Assembly: GCA_002317295.1 (NCBI GenBank)
Contig: DCIY01000008.1
Location: forward strand, 1-42,037
DNA from: Bacteroidales bacterium UBA1714
GTDB lineage: Bacteria; Bacteroidota; Bacteroidia; Bacteroidales; Paludibacteraceae
Direction: 5' to 3'
DNA: 42,037 nucleotides
How positions within the stretch are numbered: position 1 is the first letter of the stretch; every line of letters starts with the position of its first letter. Position numbers and translations under genes: made by a program. Below are positions 32,484 to 40,271 of this stretch, one piece after another. The notes under the pieces are model-generated. The model worked only from the letters and a program-made list of their open reading frames with translations. It did not search any database and was not told the DNA's origin.

Positions 32484-33971
32484 TTAATATTCACTGGTAA
32501 AATGGAAACGAATCTGTTTGTAATCGTTTTGGGCCATGGACAATATATACTGACTGTCGGCCATAAACACATCACGACCCTCTTTATCGGTTGCCAGATA
32601 TTGCGCCTTGCGCATCTTGAACATACGCAACTCTTCCTCATCCAAGGCCTCTATCCAACATGCCTTGTACATGGGCATGTTCTCCCAACGACATTTGGCA
32701 CTGTACTCATGCTCGAGACGATATTGAATGACTTCAAACTGCAGTTGTCCTACGGTTCCAATGATCTTGCGACCATTCATCTGACTGACAAACAACTGCG
32801 CCACGCCTTCGTCCATGAGTTGGTGAATACCCTTATCCAATTGTTTTTGCTTCATCGGATCCGCATTCTCAATGTATTTGAACATCTCCGGAGAGAAAGA
32901 GGGAAGTCCCTTGAAATGCAGATTCTCACCTGAAGTCAATGTATCGCCAATCTTAAAGTTACCGGTATCGGGCAAACCGACAATATCCCCGGCAAACGCT
33001 TCGTCCACCGTTTCCTTCTTTTGCGCCATAAAACAGGTGGGTGCCGAGAAACGCATCAGCTGATCTTTGCGCACATGCCTGTAATACACATTGCGCTCAA
33101 AACGTCCGGAACAGATCTTAAAAAACGCAATGCACGAACGGTGATTCGGATCCATGTTGGCATGAATCTTAAAACAAAAACCCGTAAACCCTTCTTCCAT
33201 CGGATCCACCTTGCGCTCTATCGCCTCCACAGGACGGGGAGATGGGGCGTTCTTCACAAAAAACTGGAGCAACTCCTCCACACCAATGGTCTTGTAGGCC
33301 GAACCGTAAAACACCGGAGCCAAATCGCCTGCCAGATAGGCTTCGCGATCAAAGGCGGGATACACCCCATGTATAAGTTCCATATCCGCCTGCTCCTTGT
33401 CATTGAGCTGATCAGGTTGATGCACATAAAAGACGCTCTCAAACTTCACACCCTGACCATGCGCCCAGGTAACAGGCGTCACCTGAATGCCCAACTCCTG
33501 CTCCACATCGTCCATCAAATCAAACGGATCCTTACCTTCACGATCCATCTTGTTCATAAACACCATCACCGGGGTTTTGCGCATGCGACAAACCTCCATC
33601 AACCGACGGGTTTGCGTCTCTACGCCTTTGGCCGAGTCGATGACAATAATCACCGAATCAACGGCTGTCAGTGTACGAAAAGTGTCTTCGGCAAAGTCCT
33701 GGTGACCGGGGGTGTCAAGGATATTGATATGATATCCTTCATAGTCAAATCCCATGACACTGGTGGCTACGGATATACCACGCTGTTTCTCGATCTCCAT
33801 CCAGTCAGAAGTGGCGGTTTTCTTGATCTTATTGGACTTAACCGCCCCTGCCACATGAATGGCTCCTCCGTATAACAGCAGTTTCTCCGTCAATGTCGTT
33901 TTACCGGCATCCGGGTGGGAGATAATGGCGAATGTACGACGCCTCAGAATTTCATCAACGAAGTTTGGCAT
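32484..33971 (-). CDS. prfC: Peptide chain release factor 3
   Basis: This 495-residue translational GTPase has G1 SHPDAGKTTLTEKLL, switch I RGISVATSVMGFDY, G3 DTPGHQDF and G4 NKMDR, then the domain II and III parts typical of RF3 (FKICSGRFERNVYYRHVRKD; GTVGQLQFEVIQYRLEHEYS). RF3 recycles RF1 and RF2 after termination. The start is the ATG at 33971 (MPNFVDEILRRRTF), inside the last codons of pheT, a 17-bp overlap; a longer frame to 34019 would add non-homologous residues from within pheT. Confidence 0.95.
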   Translation of the reverse strand: MPNFVDEILRRRTFAIISHPDAGKTTLTEKLLLYGGAIHVAGAVKSNKIKKTATSDWMEIEKQRGISVATSVMGFDYEGYHINILDTPGHQDFAEDTFRTLTAVDSVIIVIDSAKGVETQTRRLMEVCRMRKTPVMVFMNKMDREGKDPFDLMDDVEQELGIQVTPVTWAHGQGVKFESVFYVHQPDQLNDKEQADMELIHGVYPAFDREAYLAGDLAPVFYGSAYKTIGVEELLQFFVKNAPSPRPVEAIERKVDPMEEGFTGFCFKIHANMDPNHRSCIAFFKICSGRFERNVYYRHVRKDQLMRFSAPTCFMAQKKETVDEAFAGDIVGLPDTGNFKIGDTLTSGENLHFKGLPSFSPEMFKYIENADPMKQKQLDKGIHQLMDEGVAQLFVSQMNGRKIIGTVGQLQFEVIQYRLEHEYSAKCRWENMPMYKACWIEALDEEELRMFKMRKAQYLATDKEGRDVFMADSQYILSMAQNDYKQIRFHFTSEY

Positions 33972-36438
33972 CAAATGTGTGTTCAAAAGTGTTCTTGAGT
34001 TTCTCCATAATGGCCTCAATCTGCTTATCTTTCAGCGTGTTCTCCTTATCTTGGAGAATAAATGTCAGGGCATACGATTTTTTACCTTCCTCCAGGTTCT
34101 TGCCCTCATACACATCAAACAGATAAACATCCTTCAGCAACTTATGCTCGGCATTCATGGCGGCATGCATCAAATCGGCAAAACGAACGGATTTGTCTAC
34201 CAATAGCGCAAAATCACGCTTTACCTCCGGGAACTTCGGCAGGTCCTCAATCACCGGATGATATTGCTTATTGAGCTTGAGCAACTGCTTCCAATACAGG
34301 TCGGCAAAGTAAACAGGATTATCGATATCAAACTGCTTCAACAGTTTCTTGTCTACCACCCCCATATATCCAATCGCCACACCCTGCTGCGTCTTGATGA
34401 CCAACCCGTCACTGAAACAGTCAGCAATGCCGCAACACTTGTCGCCGGCAGCATCGATGGCTGGTTCCAGGATCAGACTGTCCGGCTGAATACCCAAACG
34501 ACGCAAGACATTGTTGACATACGCATGCAACAGATAGAAGGTCACTTTTTCTTCCTTCCTTACCCACGAGGGTAGGGTCTTGTTACCGGTTAACCACAGT
34601 CCCAAATGGGCTTCTTCGCTATAAGCGCGAATGGGTTCTACATTGGCCGGCAATCCCGGATTGTAATGGTAACAGTTGCCAAACTCGTAAAACTTCAAAT
34701 CGCTGTTCTTACGATTGGCATTGCGTTGAATACTTTCCAGTCCGCCAAACAACAGGGTCTGACGCATCACGCCCAAATCCTGACTCAGCGGATTCTTAAT
34801 CGCTACACAAGTGTTCAGCCATTCGCCCTGCTGATAATAACTCGTCTTCGTCAGCGAGTTATTCATGATCTCGTAGAACCCTTCGGCACTCAACTGCTCG
34901 CTGATGCGCGTTTGCAACTTCACCGGATTGGGTTTGGGATTATATGACAGGTTCGAATTGAGTTTCTCGGGGAACTCGATATGGTTGTATCCGTATATGC
35001 GCAAAATATCTTCCACCACATCACACTCCCGCTGTACATCTACACGGTAACGCGGTACCTCACATGCGTAGTCCTTACCGTTCTTGGTCCATGCTATCTC
35101 CAGCGCACTGAGAATGGTTTCTACGGCCTGGGCACCCATCTCTTTACCAATCAGCGCATGCACCCGATCCAGATTCAGATTCACATGCCAGGGCTCAAAG
35201 GCCTGAGGATGACTGTCGTAGATATCCATAGCCACCTGGCCACCGGCCACTTCCTGAATCAACAGGGCAGCACGCTGAAGGACATACAGGGTGTTGTTGG
35301 GATCGCATCCGCGCTCGTAACGGAAACTGGCATCCGTGGATAACTGATGTCTGCGGGCCGTCTTACGAATGGTCACGGGTTCAAAATAGGCCGACTCCAG
35401 GAACACATTCCTGGTGTCCATCGTCACCCCACTGTCCAGTCCGCCAAACACACCGGCAATACACATGGGTTCGCGCTCGTTACATATCATCAGATCCTTG
35501 GCACTCATCTCTCGCTCCACACCATCAAGGGTCACAAACTTCTGACCCTGGACGGCATTCTTGACGATAATATGCTGACCGGCAATCTTGTCGGCATCAA
35601 ACGCATGCAACGCCTGACCCTGCTCGTGCAAAATAAAATTGGTGATATCTACGATATTGTTAATCGGACGCAGACCAATCGTCGTCAATGCCTTACGCAA
35701 CCACTCGGGAGACTCTTTTACCTCCACGCCGCGAATACTCACACCGGTATAACGAGGACATGCTTCGCAGTTCTCTACCGTAACAGCAATGGGCAGGTCG
35801 TGATTTTGAACCTCAAACGCGGATACATCGGGACGATGCAACGCCACCTGCTGACCATGGGCCTGATAGTAGGCATACAGATCTCGTGCCACCCCATAAT
35901 GACTGGCGCCATCGCTGCGATTGGGGGTGATGTCCACTTCGATAATCGTATCGTTCTCGATATGAAAATATTCTTTGGCAGGCATGCCCACAGGGGTATC
36001 CGATGGCAATACCATGATGCCATCATGGCTGTTGCCTACACCGATCTCATCTTCGGCACAAATCATGCCCAGGGACTCTTCTCCACGAATCTTGCCCCGC
36101 TTGATGGTGAAACACTCATCACCGTTGTACAACTTGGTGCCGATGGTGGCCACAATCACTTTTTGACCCGCAGCCACATTGGGTGCTCCACATACAATCT
36201 GAATGGGTTCTTCGCCTGCTGCCACACGCGTGGTCGTGATATGTAGGTGATCCGAATTGGGATGCTCCACACAGGTCACCACTTCTCCTACAACCAAACC
36301 TTCCAAACCGCCACGGATACTCTCTACCTGTTCCACGGTTCCCACTTCCAGACCGACACTGGTCAAAATAGTGGCTACGGTTTCGGCATTGTCCTGCAAG
36401 TCGATATACCGCTTTAACCAATTATACGAAATATTCAT
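33955..36438 (-). CDS. pheT: Phenylalanine-tRNA ligase beta subunit
   Basis: This 827-residue subunit of the alpha2-beta2 PheRS has the usual order: N-terminal B1 domain (MNISYNWLKRYIDLQDNAET), EMAP-like tRNA-binding domain (VVTCVEHPNSDHLHI, IVCGAPNVAAGQ), B3/B4 editing domain, B5 DNA-binding-fold, the catalytic-like module and the C-terminal anticodon-binding FDX-ACB domain (FPEVKRDFALLVDKSVRFAD, YALTFILQDKENTL). Length is normal. The alpha subunit gene pheS is not next to it, as is often the case in Bacteroidetes. Confidence 0.97.
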   Translation of the reverse strand: MNISYNWLKRYIDLQDNAETVATILTSVGLEVGTVEQVESIRGGLEGLVVGEVVTCVEHPNSDHLHITTTRVAAGEEPIQIVCGAPNVAAGQKVIVATIGTKLYNGDECFTIKRGKIRGEESLGMICAEDEIGVGNSHDGIMVLPSDTPVGMPAKEYFHIENDTIIEVDITPNRSDGASHYGVARDLYAYYQAHGQQVALHRPDVSAFEVQNHDLPIAVTVENCEACPRYTGVSIRGVEVKESPEWLRKALTTIGLRPINNIVDITNFILHEQGQALHAFDADKIAGQHIIVKNAVQGQKFVTLDGVEREMSAKDLMICNEREPMCIAGVFGGLDSGVTMDTRNVFLESAYFEPVTIRKTARRHQLSTDASFRYERGCDPNNTLYVLQRAALLIQEVAGGQVAMDIYDSHPQAFEPWHVNLNLDRVHALIGKEMGAQAVETILSALEIAWTKNGKDYACEVPRYRVDVQRECDVVEDILRIYGYNHIEFPEKLNSNLSYNPKPNPVKLQTRISEQLSAEGFYEIMNNSLTKTSYYQQGEWLNTCVAIKNPLSQDLGVMRQTLLFGGLESIQRNANRKNSDLKFYEFGNCYHYNPGLPANVEPIRAYSEEAHLGLWLTGNKTLPSWVRKEEKVTFYLLHAYVNNVLRRLGIQPDSLILEPAIDAAGDKCCGIADCFSDGLVIKTQQGVAIGYMGVVDKKLLKQFDIDNPVYFADLYWKQLLKLNKQYHPVIEDLPKFPEVKRDFALLVDKSVRFADLMHAAMNAEHKLLKDVYLFDVYEGKNLEEGKKSYALTFILQDKENTLKDKQIEAIMEKLKNTFEHTFDAKLR

Positions 36439-36483
36439 AATAAACTGTCAAATGTTCTGTTTCTTAATAGGGTATGATACCTC
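36439..36483 (-). other. pheT-nrdJ spacer with a small 3-nt-loop hairpin
   Basis: The 45-bp spacer contains GGTAtgaTACC (about 36471-36481 on the + strand), with TCTTA on either side. It resembles the mini-hairpins elsewhere but has a weaker stem and no clear tandem units, so it may be chance. Confidence 0.35.
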
Positions 36484-39048
36484 TTATCCGCCACAACGGG
36501 AATAACCGCAACTGCGACAATGCATGCACCCTTCTTCAAATACCAGCGGCTCTCCGCAGTTCGGGCAAACCTGACCCTGAACCACCGTACCGTCCTGAAT
36601 ATATTTCTTGAGCGCACGCTCTACACCCACTTTCCACGAGTTAATCGTCTCACTGTCCATTTGCAAACCGCTAATCATCTTGATGACCTGATCAATGGGC
36701 ATACCATAACGAAGCACACCGGAAATGAGTTTGGCATAGTTCCAATACTCTTTGTCAAACTTGTAACTCAATCCTTCCATGGTGGTCTTGAATCCGCGCG
36801 AATTGACAAACTGGAAGTCATAACGCTTGGTGCCGTCCTCCTGCGTCACACGGATAATCTTACCTTTGGTGACGGATTTGGGAATCATCAACCCCTCCTC
36901 ATCATCGGCCAAACCGGTGAAGATCTCATAGGGCATACCGTCTTTGATACCGACAAAAGCAATCCATTTGTCCTTGTTGTTCTGGAATCGAACGACATCA
37001 CACTCCAACTCCACAGGACGAATGCGCACCTTGTTGTCAAAACATACGCAGTTCTTTTCTTCCTTCTTGTCCTCCGGTTTCTTGTCCTCCTTTTTCTTCA
37101 CACTTTCCAGCACGGCGGAACGACTGCCTTCACGATATACGGTGCAACCCTTGCATCCGCAACGCCAGGCTTCTTCATACAACTTGCCCACCAACTCTTC
37201 CGTCACATCCTGAGGCAGGTTGATGGTCACCGAGATAGAGTGGTCTACCCATTTCTGAATGGCTCCCTGCATGCGCACTTTCTCCAACCAATCGACATCA
37301 CTGGCTGTGGCATTGTAATACGGAGACTCTTTCACCAACTCATCTACCTCTTCCTGCGTGTACTTGTGCGCCGGATCATACGCATGACCGTTGGCATTCA
37401 TCCACGTAATAAACTTGTGATGGAACACAATGTACTCCTCAAAACTGTCGCCTACATCGTCCACATAATCGACATGCACGTTCTTATCATTGGGATTGAC
37501 CTTGCGACGACGACGATACACGGGTTGGAACACCGGTTCGATGCCACTGGTAGTCTGAGTCATAATCGAGGTGGTGCCCGTAGGAGCAATGGTCAGACAG
37601 GCAATGTTGCGACGACCATATTTCACCATATCTTCATATAACTTGGGATCCGCCTCGCGCAAACGCTGAATATACGGATTATTCTCTTCCCGCTTGGCAT
37701 CATATACCTTGAATGCTCCACGCTCCTTGGCCATGTTTACACTCGATGCATAAGCGGCCAGGGCCAATGCCTTGTGAACGGAAACGGAAAAATCAGTAGC
37801 TTCCTGCGTACCATATCTCAGTCCCATGGCGGCCAACATATCACCTTCTCCCGTGGTGCCAACGCCCGTACGACGACCCTGAACGGTCTTTTTCATAATC
37901 TTCTCCCACAACTCACGCTCGGTACGCTTGATATTCGCTTCTTCGGGATCGGAGGCAATCTTGAGCAGGATCTTGTCAATCTTCTCCATCTCCAAATCAA
38001 TGATATCGTCCATCATGCGCAAGGCCATACCTACATGCTGACGGAATAACTCCCAATCAAACTCTGCCTGCGGGGTAAACGGATTCTTGACATACGAATA
38101 CAGATTGATGGCAATCAACCGACAACTGTCATACGGACACAGAGGTATCTCTCCACAGGGATTGGTGCTCACCGTGCGATAACCCAAATCAGCATAACAG
38201 TCGGGCACACTCTCGCGCAAAATCGTATCCCAGAACAACACACCGGGCTCTGCCGATTTCCAGGCGTTGTGAATAATCTTGTTCCACAATGCTTTGGCAT
38301 CAGTCTGCTTGGTATAAACGGGATCCTTGCTGAAAATAGGGTACTCCTGCTGGTACATCTCACCCGCAATGGCGGCCTTCATAAAATCATCATGCACCTT
38401 CACACTCACATTGGCTCCCGTTACCTTGCCCTGCTCCAATTTTGCATCAATAAACGCCTCGCTGTCCGGATGCTTGATGCTCACGGACAACATCAGCGCA
38501 CCGCGTCTGCCATCCTGAGCCACCTCGCGGGTCGAATTGGAATAACGCTCCATAAACGGAACCAAACCCGTGGAGGTTAATGCCGAATTCTTGACCGGAC
38601 TGCCCTTGGGACGAATGTGACTCAAATCATGACCTACACCGCCACGACGCTTCATCAACTGCACCTGCTCCTCGTCAATCTGGATAATGGCTCCGTACGA
38701 ATCGGCATTGCCATCCTGACCGATGACAAAACAGTTGCTCAAACTGGCTACCTGATAATCATTGCCAATTCCGGTCATCGGACTGCCCTGAGGACAAATG
38801 TATTGGAAATCCTTCATCACATCAAACAACTCCTGCTCGCTCAGCGGATTCTTGTACTTTTGCTCAATGCGAGCAATCTCAGACGCAATGCGGTGATGCA
38901 TATCATCCGGAGTCAGTTCAAACAGGTTACCGAAACTGTCCTTCAGCGCATACTTGGTTGACCACACGCGCGCAGCCAAATCGTCCCCGTGGAAATACTC
39001 CACAGAGGCCTTTTCAGCTTCTTTTTGTGTAAACATTTTGCGTTCCAT
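36484..39048 (-). CDS. nrdJ: Adenosylcobalamin-dependent (class II) ribonucleotide reductase
   Basis: This 854-residue enzyme reduces ribonucleotides to deoxyribonucleotides with a B12-generated thiyl radical, independent of oxygen. Motifs: SLSNCFV and DSCRLIAINL (redox Cys pair), TNPCGEIPLC (thiyl Cys and Glu), IAPTGTTSIMTQTTSGIEP. The C-terminus has a Zn-type cluster CPNCGEP with MHCRSCGYSRCGG that regenerates the active site. A Lys/Glu/Asp-rich linker (KKKEDKKPEDKKEEKN, near 37060-37100) is coded by a 15-nt tandem repeat. I chose the ATG at 39048 (MERKMFTQKEA), which fits relatives; 39063 is also in frame. The leader shows a strong promoter, a hairpin and heptad repeats. Confidence 0.94.
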   Translation of the reverse strand: MERKMFTQKEAEKASVEYFHGDDLAARVWSTKYALKDSFGNLFELTPDDMHHRIASEIARIEQKYKNPLSEQELFDVMKDFQYICPQGSPMTGIGNDYQVASLSNCFVIGQDGNADSYGAIIQIDEEQVQLMKRRGGVGHDLSHIRPKGSPVKNSALTSTGLVPFMERYSNSTREVAQDGRRGALMLSVSIKHPDSEAFIDAKLEQGKVTGANVSVKVHDDFMKAAIAGEMYQQEYPIFSKDPVYTKQTDAKALWNKIIHNAWKSAEPGVLFWDTILRESVPDCYADLGYRTVSTNPCGEIPLCPYDSCRLIAINLYSYVKNPFTPQAEFDWELFRQHVGMALRMMDDIIDLEMEKIDKILLKIASDPEEANIKRTERELWEKIMKKTVQGRRTGVGTTGEGDMLAAMGLRYGTQEATDFSVSVHKALALAAYASSVNMAKERGAFKVYDAKREENNPYIQRLREADPKLYEDMVKYGRRNIACLTIAPTGTTSIMTQTTSGIEPVFQPVYRRRRKVNPNDKNVHVDYVDDVGDSFEEYIVFHHKFITWMNANGHAYDPAHKYTQEEVDELVKESPYYNATASDVDWLEKVRMQGAIQKWVDHSISVTINLPQDVTEELVGKLYEEAWRCGCKGCTVYREGSRSAVLESVKKKEDKKPEDKKEEKNCVCFDNKVRIRPVELECDVVRFQNNKDKWIAFVGIKDGMPYEIFTGLADDEEGLMIPKSVTKGKIIRVTQEDGTKRYDFQFVNSRGFKTTMEGLSYKFDKEYWNYAKLISGVLRYGMPIDQVIKMISGLQMDSETINSWKVGVERALKKYIQDGTVVQGQVCPNCGEPLVFEEGCMHCRSCGYSRCGG

Positions 39049-39080
39049 TGTATTATATATCATTTTGTTTTCGTTTTCAC

Positions 39081-39132
39081 TACCTTCTACCTTCTACCTT
39101 AAACCTTCTACCTAAAACCAGGACTTTGTCCA
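39081..39132 (-). repeat. Heptad repeat and mini-hairpin in the nrdJ leader
   Basis: Five 7-nt units on the + strand (TACCTTC, TACCTTC, TACCTTA, AACCTTC, TACCTAA; 39081-39115) are followed by GGACtttGTCC (39122-39132, 4-bp stem, 3-nt loop). In the transcript the hairpin comes first and then GGTAGAA-type units, ending some 20-30 nt before the start codon. I see no resemblance to a cobalamin riboswitch, which would be much longer. Confidence 0.75.
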
Positions 39133-39152
39133 TTAATCGCGAAAGGGAGTGC

Positions 39153-39184
39153 AAAAGTAGTACAAATTTTTGATATATGCAAAT
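39153..39184 (-). promoter_or_regulatory. Predicted nrdJ promoter
   Basis: Minus strand TTTG at 39184-39181 and TACTTTTG at 39160-39153, exactly 20 nt apart: consensus. The transcript would begin near 39147, giving a leader of about 100 nt containing the repeat at 39081-39132. It is the only clear promoter for the run nrdJ, pheT, prfC, transporter, gldF, phosphodiesterase. Confidence 0.82.
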
Positions 39185-39237
39185 TTTTTGCAAAAAAATA
39201 TTTTCGAAAACTTTCAAAGTTGTCCAAAATAAAAACG

Positions 39238-39264
39238 CAACTCGCTCATAATGAGCAAATTGCA
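39238..39264. terminator. Terminator after the thioesterase gene
   Basis: GCAACTCGCTCAT pairs with ATGAGCAAATTGC around a very short loop, with two internal mismatched positions. In the leftward direction it is followed by GTTTTTATTTT, as expected for an intrinsic terminator of the thioesterase transcript; in the other direction it is followed by a T-run too. Confidence 0.65.
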
Positions 39265-39301
39265 TTTTTGAAAAAAAATAAAAGTTTTCCAAAAAGAAAA
39301 A

Positions 39302-40033
39302 TTATCTTCCGCTCAGTTTGTCCAATTTAGAAATTGTCGCAATACAAGAAGTGTTCCCAAAATGATCTTTTTGCTGATAATGAACAAGTTGCGAATCGGT
39401 CCAAACACAGGTGGTTAATGGCTGTGAAAAATGAACTTCTTTTACATAATTGATATCCAATCGAATACCGCAGTTATCGACTAACGGAAAAAAAGTGTCC
39501 AGCATGATCTCCAAATACTTGCACGAATTGCAATGGCGGTTGTAGTCGCAGTCCGAATACTGAATTACATGCGTGCGTTCTATCTCAGGGGCATCCCCCA
39601 TGCGGATGCGTCGGGAACGCGCCATCTCCAATTCGTCTCCATCTACGCTGCCTGCAAACATGGGCAGACCAAAGGCATCCACAATTTCCCGTTTGTCCAA
39701 ATCCAAAATGGCCCAGGTACTCTTGGCCTGACCAATCAGTGCATCGTCCAGATAAATGCGAAAATTACGAATGGACAACATGTGCGCATTCATTTCCACC
39801 CAGGTCTCGATGTTGAGCGTCTGACCATGGGTGGGAAGGGTGAGAATCTCCAGGTTTAATCGGGTAATAATCCACGTCCAACCCATTGGCAACAGACTCT
39901 GAATACCAAAGCCCGAATCGTCTGCCGCACGACCTGCCGTATTGAGCAGGTAGTTCTCCAAGGTGTATAACCGTAATCGCCGGGATGCGTCCACATCCTG
40001 ATACGGAACTTTTATGTCATAATATCGGTGCAT
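39302..40033 (-). CDS. Acyl-ACP thioesterase (FatA/FatB-like)
   Basis: This 243-residue double-hotdog protein belongs to the acyl-ACP thioesterase family. The first hotdog contains YQDVDASRRLRLYTLENYLL and WTWIITRLNLEI; the second contains the catalytic-type block SDCDYNRHCNSCKYLEIML, in which the Asp, Asn and His correspond to the conserved DxNxHVNN motif. It releases fatty acids from acyl carrier protein in the cytoplasm and so sets lipid chain length or free fatty acid pools. The eight-hairpin array ends directly upstream of its ATG, and the S9 peptidase gene lies upstream in the same direction. Confidence 0.9.
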   Translation of the reverse strand: MHRYYDIKVPYQDVDASRRLRLYTLENYLLNTAGRAADDSGFGIQSLLPMGWTWIITRLNLEILTLPTHGQTLNIETWVEMNAHMLSIRNFRIYLDDALIGQAKSTWAILDLDKREIVDAFGLPMFAGSVDGDELEMARSRRIRMGDAPEIERTHVIQYSDCDYNRHCNSCKYLEIMLDTFFPLVDNCGIRLDINYVKEVHFSQPLTTCVWTDSQLVHYQQKDHFGNTSCIATISKLDKLSGR

Positions 40034-40271
40034 AACTATAAATTGTTCACTTCGTTCACGATAGTGGCTTCACGATAATTGTTTCACGATAGTGGCTTCG
40101 CGAATATCGTAAGCTTTGCTTACCACTATCGTGGCCTTGCCACCACTATCGTAGCCATAGGCTACCACTATCGTGGCCTTGCCACCACTATCGTAGCCAC
40201 AGGCTACCACTATCGTGGCCTTGCCACCACTATCGTAGCCACAGGCTACCAACATCGTGGCCTCTGGCCAC
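40034..40271 (-). repeat. Eight-hairpin array with exact 7-nt linkers before the thioesterase gene
   Basis: Eight perfect hairpins with 3-nt loops stand in tandem: GTAAGCtttGCTTAC (40109-40123), GTGGCcttGCCAC (40131-40143, 40173-40185, 40215-40227), GTAGCCataGGCTAC (40151-40165), GTAGCCacaGGCTAC (40193-40207, 40235-40249) and GTGGCCtctGGCCAC (40257-40271). All seven linkers are 7 nt; six read CACTATC and the last CAACATC. The alternation makes a 42-nt higher-order repeat. Between the array and the thioesterase ATG (40034-40108) are two copies of CACGATAGTGGCTTC (40057-40071, 40085-40099). The array begins at the stop codon of the S9 peptidase, thus filling the whole intercistronic gap. Confidence 0.92.

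Noticed and set aside
39048..39147. Cobalamin riboswitch in the nrdJ leader
   Set aside because: The leader is only about 100 nt and shows repeats rather than the long conserved B12-box architecture; no match was seen by eye.
40109..40271. CRISPR array
   Set aside because: Repeat units are 20-22 nt including a 7-nt linker, there are no unique spacers, and no cas genes are present.
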